Shown here: positions 52,062-63,571 of the stretch, piece after piece
Layout: the number at the start of each line of letters is the position of its first letter
Numbering within the stretch: position 1 is the stretch's first letter
Assembly: GCF_052114085.1 (NCBI RefSeq)
Contig: NZ_JBFREB010000001.1
Coordinates: 1,674,001-1,738,000, forward strand
Source: Leifsonia sp052114085
GTDB taxonomy: Bacteria; Actinomycetota; Actinomycetes; Actinomycetales; Microbacteriaceae
Reading direction: 5' to 3'
DNA: 64,000 nucleotides
Notes under the pieces: model-generated
Told to the model about the DNA's origin: nothing
Seen by the model: the letters and a program-made list of their open reading frames with translations, nothing else
Database searches by the model: none
Translations under genes and position numbers: made by a program

Positions 52062-52162
52062 CGCTCTCGCCACCGGCGCCGACGCGCCCCACCGAAATCG
52101 AAGGAACCTCCGCCGAGTTCCGGTGGACGCTCCGCCGTTCCCCGTCGCGCACGGCGTGTCCG

Positions 52163-52750
52163 CTACTCGGCGGGAGCGGCGGCGGACGCCGTCTCAGCGG
52201 ACGGCCGGCGCCCGCGACGCGGACGCTCGGGGGAGCGCTGCTGGACCAGGGCCGTGGGATGCGCGGCCAGCGTCGCGGCCACCTCGTCCAGCCACTCGAT
52301 GGCAGCTCTCGCGCCGAGCTCGGCCGCGCGGTTCGCCGCGAGGAGCGCCCGAGAGTCCGCCTCGTGCGAGAGGTAGCGGATGCGTTCCGCGTACGCCTCG
52401 CGGTAGCCGTCGACGATCGTCAGCGCATCCACCCCGCTGAGCGACGCGGCGATCAGGACCTGGTCCTGCATCTCATCCCAGTCGGGCCGTCCGTCTGCGG
52501 GGCCGTCGGTCAGCCAGACGCCGGCGGCGAGACGTCCGGTGTCGGTCAGGGCGTACAGCGGCAGCCCGTCGTCGGTGGCACCGGCGGAGGCGACGAGGCC
52601 CTGGTCGGTCATTCGATCGAGGGTGGAATACACCTGCCCGGGGTTGAGCTGCCGACGGTGGGCCGCACGGCAGAGGAACTCGCTCTGGAGCTGCGAGCCG
52701 TAGGCGGGACCCTGCGTCAGCAGAGCCAGGAAACCATTCTGCACCGACAT
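52163..52750 (-). CDS. PadR family transcriptional regulator
   Basis: A 195-residue repressor-like protein. The winged helix contains LALLTQGPAYGSQLQSEF and LNPGQVYSTLDRMTDQGLV, followed by a PadR C-terminal helical dimerisation domain and a basic, low-complexity tail. A TAGCAT box 7 nt before the ATG suggests a leaderless transcript, and an ATAC-N3-GTAT inverted repeat covers the start, which could allow self-repression. It is divergent from the DUF3145 gene, a possible target. Confidence 0.9.
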   Translation of the reverse strand: MSVQNGFLALLTQGPAYGSQLQSEFLCRAAHRRQLNPGQVYSTLDRMTDQGLVASAGATDDGLPLYALTDTGRLAAGVWLTDGPADGRPDWDEMQDQVLIAASLSGVDALTIVDGYREAYAERIRYLSHEADSRALLAANRAAELGARAAIEWLDEVAATLAAHPTALVQQRSPERPRRGRRPSAETASAAAPAE

Positions 52751-52763
52751 ACTCGGTATGCTA
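52749..52763 (-). promoter_or_regulatory. padR -10 box and possible operator
   Basis: On the minus strand TAGCAT (52763-52758) is 7 nt before the ATG. ATAC-TCG-GTAT (52749-52759) lies between the -10 box and the start codon, placed as an autoregulatory operator would be. Confidence 0.4.
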
Positions 52764-52809
52764 TTCCGCTTCGGCGTTCGCTGGGCGAGTGAATCGCCGA
52801 ATCACAATC

Positions 52810-52839
52810 TTGTAACTACCCGCGGTTCTCAGGCATAAT
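52810..52839 (+). promoter_or_regulatory. sigma-70-type promoter of the DUF3145 gene
   Basis: TTGTAA (52810-52815), 18-bp spacer, CATAAT (52834-52839). The transcript would have a leader of about 90 nt ending with CGGAGGAGAACC before the ATG at 52938. Confidence 0.65.
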
Positions 52840-52937
52840 CGTGGCAACGCGCATCAGCGCAACCAATTTCATACGCCGAAGCACTCCATCCCGTTCCTGG
52901 TCGTAGGGGAAGACGCACCAACGAACGGAGGAGAACC

Positions 52938-53441
52938 ATGTCGGCACACGCAGCTCGAGGGGTGCTCTACGTGCACTCCTCTCCCGGCGCGCTCAGCCCC
53001 CACATCGAGTGGGCGGCCGGACGCGCGCTCGGGCGAGCAGTCAACTTCACCTGGGAACCACAGCCCGTGCTGAAGGGCGCCCAGAGGACCGAGTTCTTCT
53101 GGGACGGCCCCCCGGGAACCGGAGCGCGCCTCGCATCCGCCCTGCGCGGGTGGGAGCACTTGCGCTACGAAGTCACCGAGGACGCCGGGCACGGCACCGA
53201 CGGTGGCCGGTGGATGCACACGCCCGACCTCGGCATCTTCTTCGCGCAGGTCGACACCGCCGGCAACATGGTCGTGCCGGAGGACCGTATCCGCTACGCC
53301 ATGGAGATCGCCGGCGCCAACGCGACAGAGCTGCACCGCGAACTCCGGCTGGCCCTGGGGCAGGCGTGGGATGACGAGCTCGAGCCGTTCCGTCACGCCC
53401 ACGACGACACGTCGGTCATCTGGCTCCACAACGTCGGCTGA
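52938..53441 (+). CDS. DUF3145 family protein
   Basis: A 167-residue protein of a family confined to actinobacteria. Characteristic pieces are GVLYVHSSPGALSPHIEWA, TEFFWDGPPGTGARLASAL and a C-terminal HDDTSVIWLHNVG. A strong GGAGGAG lies 5-11 nt upstream of the ATG. The function is unknown. It has a good sigma-70-type promoter and a terminator shared with fabF. Confidence 0.93.
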   Translation: MSAHAARGVLYVHSSPGALSPHIEWAAGRALGRAVNFTWEPQPVLKGAQRTEFFWDGPPGTGARLASALRGWEHLRYEVTEDAGHGTDGGRWMHTPDLGIFFAQVDTAGNMVVPEDRIRYAMEIAGANATELHRELRLALGQAWDDELEPFRHAHDDTSVIWLHNVG

Positions 53442-53558
53442 CTGCGGTGTCTCGTAACGACTCCGCCTGCGCGCACCGCCGCAGTCGTCCCCAGACAGCG
53501 CACTCGCACTGACCTCCCGCGGCGGGCCCGGCTCCGGCCGCCCGCCCGCGGTGACACG

Positions 53559-53592
53559 CAGAAGGCCCCGATCCGAGGACCGGGGCCTTCTG
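53559..53592. terminator. bidirectional terminator between DUF3145 gene and fabF
   Basis: A perfect 12-bp stem, CAGAAGGCCCCG (53559-53570) with CGGGGCCTTCTG (53581-53592), and a 10-nt loop. It lies 16 bp after the fabF stop on the other strand. Confidence 0.8.
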
Positions 53593-53607
53593 CAGTGCCT
53601 ACAGGGC

Positions 53608-54843
53608 TCAGTAGCTCCGGAACGCGGCGACGGCGTTGTGCCCGCCGAAGCCGAACGAGTTGCTGATCACCAGCTGCGCACCGTCGCCGAGCGGCTGGGG
53701 TTCACCCTTCACCTGCAGCGGGATCGCCGGATCCATCTCGGTGATGTTGATCGTCGGCGGGGCCTGACGGTCGCGGATCGCGAGGATGCTGAACACGGCC
53801 TCCAGCGCACCGGTGCCGCCCAGGAGGTGGCCTGTCGACGCCTTGGTCGCCGACACGGGGATGCTGTGGATGCGGTCGCCGAACACCTCGCGCAGCGCCA
53901 CGTACTCCGAGGGGTCGCCGACCGGCGTGCTCGTCGCGTGGGCATTGATGTGGGTCACGTCGTCCGGCGACGCACCCGCCTGCGCCAGCGCGCGGTTCAC
54001 GGCGCGGCTGGCACCGCGTCCCTCGGGGTCGTTGGCGGTGATGTGGTACGAGTCGGCCGTCACGCCGCCGCCGGCGAGCTCCGCGTAGATGCGGGCGCCG
54101 CGGGCGAGCGCGTGCTCCTCGGTCTCGAGCACGAGGCTGGCCGCACCCTCGCCCATGACGAAGCCGTCGCGGTCGACACTGTAAGGGCGCGACGCGTGAG
54201 CGGGGTCGTCGTTGCGGCGGGACAGCGCCTGCATCGATGAGAACGAGGCGACGGTGATCGGGTGGATGGCGGACTCGGTGCCGCCCGCGATCACCACGTC
54301 GGCGTAGCCCGCCTGCAAGTGGTCGTAGGCGTTGACGATGGACTCGGTGCTCGACGCGCATGCGGAGGCGACCGTGCGGGCGAACGCCCGGGCCTCGAAG
54401 TGCATGGACACGGCTGCAGCAGCCGCATTCGGCATGAGCATGGGGACGGTCATCGGCAGCACGCGGCGGGGACCGCGCTCACGCAGGGTGTCCCAGGCGT
54501 CGAGCAGCGTCCAGACGCCGCCGATACCGGTGGCGAAGTCGACGCCGAGCCGCTCGGGGGCGACATCCGGCCGTCCGGCGTCCTCCCATGCCTCCATAGC
54601 GGAGATGAGCGCGAACTGGCTCGACGGGTCGAGGCGCTTCGCGACCGGTCGTTCGAGCACTTCCTCCGGACGCACCTTGGCCTCGGCGGCGAAGGTGACG
54701 GGGAGCTCGTACTTGGCGACCCACTCGTGTTCGAGGGTGCGGGTGCCGGAGACTCCGGCGAGCAGGCCCGCCCAGCTCTCCGGGGCGGTGCCACCGAGGG
54801 GCGAGGTCGCGCCCATACCGGTGACGACGATCTTTTTGGTCAT
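53608..54843 (-). CDS. fabF: beta-ketoacyl-ACP synthase II
   Basis: Elongates fatty acyl-ACP chains. The 411-residue protein has the nucleophile Cys in TVASACASSTESI, the two catalytic His in INAHATSTPVGD and STGHLLGGTG, and the end NSFGFGGHNAV. It is the last gene of the fabD-fabH-acpP-fabF block, the standard actinobacterial arrangement, probably activated by the FasR-type regulator at 57277. Confidence 0.97.
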   Translation of the reverse strand: MTKKIVVTGMGATSPLGGTAPESWAGLLAGVSGTRTLEHEWVAKYELPVTFAAEAKVRPEEVLERPVAKRLDPSSQFALISAMEAWEDAGRPDVAPERLGVDFATGIGGVWTLLDAWDTLRERGPRRVLPMTVPMLMPNAAAAAVSMHFEARAFARTVASACASSTESIVNAYDHLQAGYADVVIAGGTESAIHPITVASFSSMQALSRRNDDPAHASRPYSVDRDGFVMGEGAASLVLETEEHALARGARIYAELAGGGVTADSYHITANDPEGRGASRAVNRALAQAGASPDDVTHINAHATSTPVGDPSEYVALREVFGDRIHSIPVSATKASTGHLLGGTGALEAVFSILAIRDRQAPPTINITEMDPAIPLQVKGEPQPLGDGAQLVISNSFGFGGHNAVAAFRSY

Positions 54844-54950
54844 AACGGCAACTCTCTAGAGAAACGACGGCGGCGTACTCATCGCATGCCCGCCGCGCAC
54901 GGGCGGCGACTCAGGGCCGCCGCCCATGCGGAAGATTCTTGGGCTTAGCG

Positions 54951-55202
54951 CTAGGCGTCCTGCGCCTTGACGATGAACTCGACCGCGTCTCCGACGGTCT
55001 TGAGGTTCTTGACTTCCTCGTCCGGGATCTTGACGTCGAACTTGTCCTCGGCGTTGACCACGATGGTCATCATCGAGATGGAGTCGATGTCGAGGTCATC
55101 GGTGAACGACTTGTCCAGCTCGACCGTGTCGGTCGCGATGCCGGTCTCGTCGTTGATGAGCTCAGCCAGGCCGGCAAGAACTTCTTCGGTGGACAATGCC
55201 AT
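54951..55202 (-). CDS. acpP: acyl carrier protein
   Basis: An 83-residue acidic protein carrying growing acyl chains. The phosphopantetheine Ser lies in DLDIDSISMM (in place of the usual DSLD/DSLE). AAGGAG lies 6 nt before the ATG. It sits between fabH and fabF. A holo-ACP synthase would be needed for activation and is not in this window (the Sfp-type enzyme at 41465 is unlikely to be dedicated to it). Confidence 0.96.
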   Translation of the reverse strand: MALSTEEVLAGLAELINDETGIATDTVELDKSFTDDLDIDSISMMTIVVNAEDKFDVKIPDEEVKNLKTVGDAVEFIVKAQDA

Positions 55203-55247
55203 GGTGTTTTCTCCTTGAGGGGGTGTCGTTTTTGACCGTGGAACAGT

Positions 55248-56252
55248 CTAGGGCAGCACGACGACCTGCGCGCCGAAGACCAGACCGGCACCGAAGCCGA
55301 TCTGCAGCGCCAGGCCGCCGCTGAGCTCCGGGTTCTCCTGGAGCAGGCGGTGGGTCGCGAGGGGGATGGAGGCGGCGGACGTGTTGCCGGTCGTCTCGAT
55401 GTCACGGGCGATTGCGACGGTGTCGGGCAGCTTCAGCTGCTTGGCGAACTCGTCGACGATCCGCATGTTCGCCTGGTGCGGGATGAACGCGGCGAGCTGG
55501 TCGGGGGTGACCCCGGCCTCGTCGAGAGCCTGCTTGGCGACCTTCGCCATCTCCCACACGGCCCAGCGGAAGACGGTCTGGCCCTCCTGGCGGAGGGTCG
55601 GCCACGGCGCGCCCTCGTCGCGGTACTCGATGAGCGTGTTGCCCATCCCGACCGCGTCGGCCTTGGAGCCGTCGGAGCCCCAGACGGTCTTGGCGATGCC
55701 GGGGTAGTCGCTCGGGCCGATCACGACGGCGCCTGCGCCGTCGCCGAGCAGGAACGAGATGGTGCGGTCGGTGGGGTCGACGATGTCCGAGAGCTTCTCG
55801 GCGCCGACGACGAGCGCGTAGTGGGCGGCACCGGTGCGGATCAGCGCATCCGCCTGGGCGATGCCGTACGCGTAGCCGGCGCACGCAGCGTTCATGTCGT
55901 ACGCCGCGGCGGGGTTGGCCCCGACGCGGTCGGCCAGTACCGCTGCGATGGACGGCGTCTGCTGGACATTGGACACGGTGGCGACGATGACGGCGTCGAT
56001 CAGCTTCGGGTCGACGCCCGACTTCTCGATCGCCTCCTTCGACGCCTCGGTGGCGAGGTCGACGGCCAGGATGGAGCGGCTGGCCCGTGTGCGGGTGATG
56101 ATGCCGGTGCGCTGGCGGATCCACTCGTCGGAGGAGTTGATCGGGCCGACGAGGTCGTCGTTCGGGACGACGAGATCGCCGCGGGCCGCTCCGATGGAGA
56201 GGATGCGCGTGTACTGCGGGCCGTGGGACTGCTGAAGGGTGGGGTGAGTCAT
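55248..56252 (-). CDS. fabH: beta-ketoacyl-ACP synthase III
   Basis: Starts chain synthesis by joining acyl-CoA and malonyl-ACP. The protein is 334 residues. The catalytic triad is visible: Cys in NAACAGYAYG, His in FIPHQANMRI and Asn in ETTGNTSAASIPLA. The ATG at 56252 is preceded by AAGGAG; the open frame upstream overlaps fabD and is not FabH-like. In a branched-chain-rich actinobacterium FabH would select branched primers, which is inference. Confidence 0.96.
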   Translation of the reverse strand: MTHPTLQQSHGPQYTRILSIGAARGDLVVPNDDLVGPINSSDEWIRQRTGIITRTRASRSILAVDLATEASKEAIEKSGVDPKLIDAVIVATVSNVQQTPSIAAVLADRVGANPAAAYDMNAACAGYAYGIAQADALIRTGAAHYALVVGAEKLSDIVDPTDRTISFLLGDGAGAVVIGPSDYPGIAKTVWGSDGSKADAVGMGNTLIEYRDEGAPWPTLRQEGQTVFRWAVWEMAKVAKQALDEAGVTPDQLAAFIPHQANMRIVDEFAKQLKLPDTVAIARDIETTGNTSAASIPLATHRLLQENPELSGGLALQIGFGAGLVFGAQVVVLP

Positions 56253-56271
56253 CGGGGAGCTCCTTGGGGGC

Positions 56272-57192
56272 CTACGCGGCCTGGTCGATGAGGTCGAAGG
56301 CGGCAGGCAGGTCGTCCGGCGTCTTGATGGCGACGGTCGGGACGCCCTTGAGGCCGCGCTTGGCGAGGCCGACGAGGGCACCGGCGGGCGCGACCTCGAT
56401 CAGACCGGTGATCCCGGCCTCCTGGAACGCCGCCATGTCGAGGTCCCAGCGCACCGGCGAGGAGACCTGGCCGACGAGCAGCCGGAGGAACTCTGCGCCG
56501 TCGGTGATCTCGGAGCCGTCCTTGTTCGTCCACAGCCGCAGTGTCGGGTCGCTGGTGCTGAGGGTGCCGGCGAACGCCTCGAGGGCGGGAACGGCCGGCG
56601 CCATGTAGCGGGTGTGGAACGCACCGGCGACCTGCAAGGGGATCACCCGGGCGCGGGCCGGCGGGTTCTCGCCCAGCTGGGCCAGCGCATCCAGAGCCCC
56701 GGCCACCACGATCTGACCGCCGCCGTTGTAGTTGGCGGGGGAGAGGCCGAGCTCGTCGAGACGGCTCAGCAGCTCGGACTCGTCGGCTCCGATCACGGCG
56801 CTCATCCCGGTCTGCACCTCTGCGGCTGCGCGAGCCATGGCGGCACCGCGCTCGCGCACGAAGGCGACGGCGTCCGTCTCGCTGAGGACGCCCGCACCCG
56901 CGGCGGCGGTCAGCTCGCCGACCGAATGGCCGGCGATGCCGCCGACGCGGTCACGGCGCCCGTCGGCGAACAGCGCCGAGAGGGTGAGCAGTCCCGCCGA
57001 CACGATGAGTGGCTGGGCCACTGCGGTGTCGCGGATGGTGTCCGCGTCGCTCACGGTGCCGTGCGCGACGAGGTCGATGCCGACGGCGTCGGAGATGCCG
57101 GTCAGCTGATCGCGGAACGAGGACTCAGCGAGCCAGGGAGTAAGGAACCCGGGGGTCTGGGATCCCTGTCCCGGGCACACGATGACGATCAC
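56272..57192 (-). CDS. fabD: malonyl-CoA:ACP transacylase
   Basis: Loads malonyl groups onto ACP. The 306-residue protein begins VIVCPGQGSQTPGFL and has the nucleophile Ser in GHSVGELTAA, a QTGMSAVIG loop and the His in AGAFHTRYM. It is the first gene of the fab block and lies 84 bp downstream of the fasR-like gene, with the likely operator for that regulator between them. Confidence 0.96.
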   Translation of the reverse strand: MIVIVCPGQGSQTPGFLTPWLAESSFRDQLTGISDAVGIDLVAHGTVSDADTIRDTAVAQPLIVSAGLLTLSALFADGRRDRVGGIAGHSVGELTAAAGAGVLSETDAVAFVRERGAAMARAAAEVQTGMSAVIGADESELLSRLDELGLSPANYNGGGQIVVAGALDALAQLGENPPARARVIPLQVAGAFHTRYMAPAVPALEAFAGTLSTSDPTLRLWTNKDGSEITDGAEFLRLLVGQVSSPVRWDLDMAAFQEAGITGLIEVAPAGALVGLAKRGLKGVPTVAIKTPDDLPAAFDLIDQAA

Positions 57193-57276
57193 GGTATCCA
57201 GTCTGCCAATCTTCCGCGGGGCGGATGTGTCGGTTGGGTACGAAGTATTCGAAGATGCTTTGTGGTTGTCTACAAC

Positions 57277-58491
57277 TCAGCCGCCGCGCCGGGGCGAATC
57301 CGGCTCGTTGATCGAGCCCACGATGAGGGCTGCCTGCAGGATGAGGGCCTCGCGAGCGCCTGTCGCATCCCACCCGATCACCTCGGAGACCCGCTTGAGG
57401 CGGTAGCGCACGGTGTTGGGATGCACGAAGAGCTCGCGGGCGGTCGCCTCCAGCGACCGGCCGTTGTCGAGGTAGCACCACAGCGTCGTCAGCAGCTCGG
57501 TGGAGTGCGCCTGCAGCGGGCGGTAGATACGGCTGATCAGCGTCGCGCGCGCCAGTCCGTCGCCCGCGAGAGCCCGCTCTGGCAGCAGGTCGTCGGCGTG
57601 CACCGGGCGTGGGCAGTTGCGCCAGGCCTTCGCCACCGCGAAACCGGCCAGGGCCGCCTTGGCGCTCTTGGACGCATCCACCAGGCTCGGCACCTCGTGA
57701 CCGAGCACCAGGTGGCCGGCTCCGAAGCCCGGCTCCAGGTGTTGTGCGATCTCGAGAAAGGACACGACCGGCATCGGTCCGATCGCGTCATCCGGCGCGC
57801 TGTTGCTCGGGAACGCCCGGCCGATGACGAGGACCAGCCTGCTGCCCTGCACGCCGATCAGCACATCCGCGGACATGTGCCGGGCGGTTCGACGCACCTG
57901 GTCGACGTCGAGCATCTTCGGCGCGGTGCCGACCAGGACGCTGACCTCGCCGTGACCGTGCCAGCCGAGGGCGGCGATGCGGCTGGGCAGTTCGTCGTCG
58001 TACTCGCCGGTCAGGATGCTGTCGACGACCAGGGCTTCCAGGCGCGCGTCCCACAACCCGCGCGCCTCGGCGGCACGCGCGTAGACATCGGCGGCGGCGA
58101 AAGCGATCTCGCGGGAATACAGGAGGATGGCCTCGCGCAGGTCTTCTCCGCCCGCGCTCTTCACGCGCTCTTCGACCACCTCCACGGTGATCTTGATCAG
58201 CTGGAGGGTCTGCTGGAGGCTGACGCTGCGGAGCAGTTCGCGCGGGGCGGCGCCGAACACGTCGGCAGCGATCCACGGCGTCGAGCGGGGGTCGTCGTAC
58301 CAGGAGATGAACGACGAGATGCCCGCCTGGGCCACCAGGCCGACGGCGCTGCGTCGGCCCGGCGGCATGTCGCGGTACCAGGGGAGGGTGTCTTCGAGCC
58401 TCTTGAGCGTGGTCGTCGCCAGCTCACCCGAGATCTTGCGCAGCCACGCGAGCGTCTCGGGCTTGGTCCTCTCTACCGGGCGGCCGGCCAC
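57277..58491 (-). CDS. fasR: PucR-type activator of the fab operon (FasR-like)
   Basis: A 404-residue protein. It has an N-terminal domain, a GGDEF-like middle part (SVLVGTAPKMLDVDQVRR region) and a C-terminal PucR helix-turn-helix (YLDNGRSLEATARELFVHPN and TVRYRLKRVSEVIG). In Streptomyces and Mycobacterium the orthologous FasR lies directly upstream of fabD-fabH-acpP-fabF and activates it; the position here is the same. Long-chain acyl-CoA acts as effector in characterised relatives. The gene starts 7 bp after the aceE stop, so the two may be co-transcribed. Confidence 0.88.
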   Translation of the reverse strand: MAGRPVERTKPETLAWLRKISGELATTTLKRLEDTLPWYRDMPPGRRSAVGLVAQAGISSFISWYDDPRSTPWIAADVFGAAPRELLRSVSLQQTLQLIKITVEVVEERVKSAGGEDLREAILLYSREIAFAAADVYARAAEARGLWDARLEALVVDSILTGEYDDELPSRIAALGWHGHGEVSVLVGTAPKMLDVDQVRRTARHMSADVLIGVQGSRLVLVIGRAFPSNSAPDDAIGPMPVVSFLEIAQHLEPGFGAGHLVLGHEVPSLVDASKSAKAALAGFAVAKAWRNCPRPVHADDLLPERALAGDGLARATLISRIYRPLQAHSTELLTTLWCYLDNGRSLEATARELFVHPNTVRYRLKRVSEVIGWDATGAREALILQAALIVGSINEPDSPRRGG

Positions 58492-58498
58492 GGGGCGG

Positions 58499-61225
<2,727 letters not shown>

Positions 61226-61344
61226 CCTCGACCTCTTTCTTGTGTCGGATGGATCGTGGACGTGCCTCTGGGCTGTCGGTTCTCGACAAGCGCGGACACC
61301 ATCCTTCAGCCTAGCCGCACTCCGGAGGAGTCGTTGACCTTCAC

Positions 61345-61373
61345 TTGGCACTCCGAGCGCAGAGGTCTAGGCT
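61345..61373 (+). promoter_or_regulatory. promoter of the peroxiredoxin gene
   Basis: TTGGCA (61345-61350), a 17-bp spacer and TAGGCT (61368-61373). The transcript would start near 61380 and carry an approximately 48-nt leader with AAAGGA before the ATG. No sigma-R type -35 (GGAAT) is seen. Confidence 0.65.
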
Positions 61374-61427
61374 CAGTCCTCGTGCCCGCCGGTGTGCCGC
61401 GCGACGCGGGCGTGAAAGGACGACACC

Positions 61428-61898
61428 ATGGCCCTCGAGAACGACACGCTCGCCCCCGACTTCGAACTGCTGAACCAGTACGGCGAGACGGTGCGACTCA
61501 GTGACTTCCGTGGCCGCAAGGCCGTGGCGATCGTGTTCTTCCCGCTGGCGTTCTCCGGCACCTGCACCGGTGAGCTGTGCGCTCTCCGCGATAACCTCGG
61601 CCTGTTCGAGGACCACAGGGTCGAGCTGCTGGGCGTCTCGGTCGACTCCAAGTACACGCTTCGCGCCTGGGCAGAGCAGGAGGGCTACACCTTCTCGCTG
61701 CTGGCCGATTTCTGGCCGCATGGCGACATCGCCAAGGAGTACGGCGTCTTCCTGCCCGAGAAGGGGTTCGCGAACCGTGCGACCTTCCTCGTGGACGAGC
61801 GCGGCATCATCCGAGCCTCCTTCATCACCGCGCCGGGAGAGGCCCGCTCGATCGAGACGTACCGCGCCGCGCTCGACCGCCTGCCCGCGCACGTCTGA
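61428..61898 (+). CDS. peroxiredoxin, AhpE-like
   Basis: A 156-residue thiol peroxidase that reduces peroxides. The N-terminus is APDFELLNQYGETVRLSDF, and the active site FSGTCTGELCALRD has the peroxidatic Cys with a second Cys five residues later, like mycobacterial AhpE relatives (PLAFTxxCxxELC). The Arg in FANRATFLVDERG completes the site. AAAGGACGACACC precedes the ATG. It is probably reduced by mycothiol/mycoredoxin, as in other actinobacteria (inference). Confidence 0.92.
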   Translation: MALENDTLAPDFELLNQYGETVRLSDFRGRKAVAIVFFPLAFSGTCTGELCALRDNLGLFEDHRVELLGVSVDSKYTLRAWAEQEGYTFSLLADFWPHGDIAKEYGVFLPEKGFANRATFLVDERGIIRASFITAPGEARSIETYRAALDRLPAHV

Positions 61899-61926
61899 CC
61901 GGTTCCACTAGGCTGGTCGACATCCC

Positions 61927-61999
61927 GGGCCTTTAGCTCAGCTGGTAGAGCGCCACGTTTACACCGTGGATGTCGTCGGTTCGATCCCGGCAGGGCCCA
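61927..61999 (+). tRNA. tRNA-Val (TAC)
   Basis: A full cloverleaf: acceptor GGGCCTT with AGGGCCC (one wobble), D-arm GCTC/GAGC, anticodon stem CCACG/CGTGG around TTTACAC (anticodon TAC, Val), and T-arm with TTCGATC. CCA is not encoded. TAGGCT lies 12 bp upstream. Confidence 0.95.
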
Positions 62000-62044
62000 C
62001 CGCAATTCGGGCATGCGCGAAGAGCCATGCAATGATCGATCGAC

Positions 62045-63562
62045 ATGACTGAGCAACGCACCAGGACTCTGCGGATCGTCGCCTACTGTCTGGCCCCGTT
62101 GGCTCTGCTCGTCGCCCTTCTCTCGTGGAGCGTGTCTTCGCCGGTCGCCTCGAGCGCTGACGAAGACTTCCACCTCACCAGCGCATGGTGCGGCGACGGA
62201 CTCCGCGACGGTCTCTGCGAGGCGGGGTCCGACGCGGACCACCGGCGGGTGCCCGAGCAGTTGCTCCAGGCGAATCGGTGCTTCGACGGCCACCCGGAGC
62301 AGCCCGCCTCGTGCCCAGCGATACCGTCATCCGTCCTCGCCGACACCGACCGCGGCAACTTCGACGGCTCGTATCCGCCCGTGTTCTACGCCGCCATGGG
62401 GATGTTCGCGAGCCCGAACATCTCGGTCTCCGTGATCGCGATGCGGGCTTTCAACTCGCTGCTGTACGTCGCGATGATGTCGGCGTTGCTCCTTCTGCTT
62501 CCGCGTGCCCGCCGCGGGCTCATGGTGTGGGCGTCGCTGGTCACGATCGTGCCGTTCGGGATGTTCCTGATCGCCAGCATCAACCCCAGCGGCTGGGGAG
62601 TCCTCTCCGCCACGACCCTGTGGCTCGCGCTGCTGGGGTACTTCGAGACGGAGAGCCGGGGCCGCCGGATCGGACTCGCGGCGCTCGCACTGCTCGCCAC
62701 CGTCATCGGCGCCGGGTCGCGAGCCGACTCGGCCGCGTACGCGGTGGTGGCAATCGTGCTGGTCGGCGTGCTCACGGTCAAACGCACGCGCGCCTTCCTC
62801 AGGCTCGCGGTCTTCCCGATCGTGCTGGTAGCGATCGCGGGTGCGAGCTACCTCACCTCCGGGCAGACGCGGGCCGTCAACCCGGTGGGGGAGAACATCT
62901 CCAGCCCGCTCGGCAACGTGCCGCAGAGCTTCATCGACCTGCTGTGGAACAACCTGATCCGCCTGCCCGACCTCTGGGCCGGCGCGTTCGGGGCCCCGGT
63001 GAATGGACGCGCGCTGTGGCTCGGCGCGACGGCGCCCGGTCTGGTGTGGTTCCCCGTGGCGCTCGCATTCGGCGGCGTCGTATTCCTCGGCCTCCGACGC
63101 CTCAACCTGAGGAAGGGCCTCGGCATGGCGATGATCGTCGCCCTGCTGGTGCTGCTGCCGATGCTGTGGTTGATGCGCGACCACATCCTGGTCGGGCAGC
63201 AGGTGCAGCCGCGCTACCTGTACCCGCTGCTCATCATCCTCGCCGGCGTGAGCCTTCTGGGCTTCCACACGGCGAGCGCCGGGCTCGGTCGCGTGCACAT
63301 GGTGCTGGTCGCCACGGCCGTCTTCCTGGGCAACCTCTCGATCCAGTGGCTCACCATCCGCCGGTTCACCACGGGGCTCGACGAGTTCTGGCCCAACCTC
63401 GACAAGAACATCGAGTGGTGGTGGGGGCTGCCCTTCGGGCCGATGCCGCTGTGGATCGTCGGCACCCTCGCGTTCGCGACCGTCTGCGCGCTGGCCGTGC
63501 TGTTCGGGTGGCGTGCCAGCGACCCGCTGGAGATCGACGAACGGCCCGCGATCCGCCTGTGA
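62045..63562 (+). CDS. DUF2142 family membrane protein
   Basis: A 505-residue protein with about 11-12 membrane helices. After the first helix comes an extracytoplasmic loop with SADEDFHLTSAWCGDG, carrying the acidic motif expected at this place in GT-C-like proteins, and a pair of Cys (CGDG, GLCEAG). DUF2142 proteins are usually found in cell-surface polysaccharide or teichoic acid gene sets. It has its own promoter region after tRNA-Val. The glycosyl substrate is unknown. Confidence 0.88.
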   Translation: MTEQRTRTLRIVAYCLAPLALLVALLSWSVSSPVASSADEDFHLTSAWCGDGLRDGLCEAGSDADHRRVPEQLLQANRCFDGHPEQPASCPAIPSSVLADTDRGNFDGSYPPVFYAAMGMFASPNISVSVIAMRAFNSLLYVAMMSALLLLLPRARRGLMVWASLVTIVPFGMFLIASINPSGWGVLSATTLWLALLGYFETESRGRRIGLAALALLATVIGAGSRADSAAYAVVAIVLVGVLTVKRTRAFLRLAVFPIVLVAIAGASYLTSGQTRAVNPVGENISSPLGNVPQSFIDLLWNNLIRLPDLWAGAFGAPVNGRALWLGATAPGLVWFPVALAFGGVVFLGLRRLNLRKGLGMAMIVALLVLLPMLWLMRDHILVGQQVQPRYLYPLLIILAGVSLLGFHTASAGLGRVHMVLVATAVFLGNLSIQWLTIRRFTTGLDEFWPNLDKNIEWWWGLPFGPMPLWIVGTLAFATVCALAVLFGWRASDPLEIDERPAIRL

Positions 63563-63571
63563 TCGCGGCGG

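Noticed and set aside
52085..52130. Possible third copy of the 53-bp repeat (CGAAGGAACCTCCGCC)
   Set aside because: Only the short CGAAGGA core matches; the half-site spacing and the GCAGGAGATTC end are missing.
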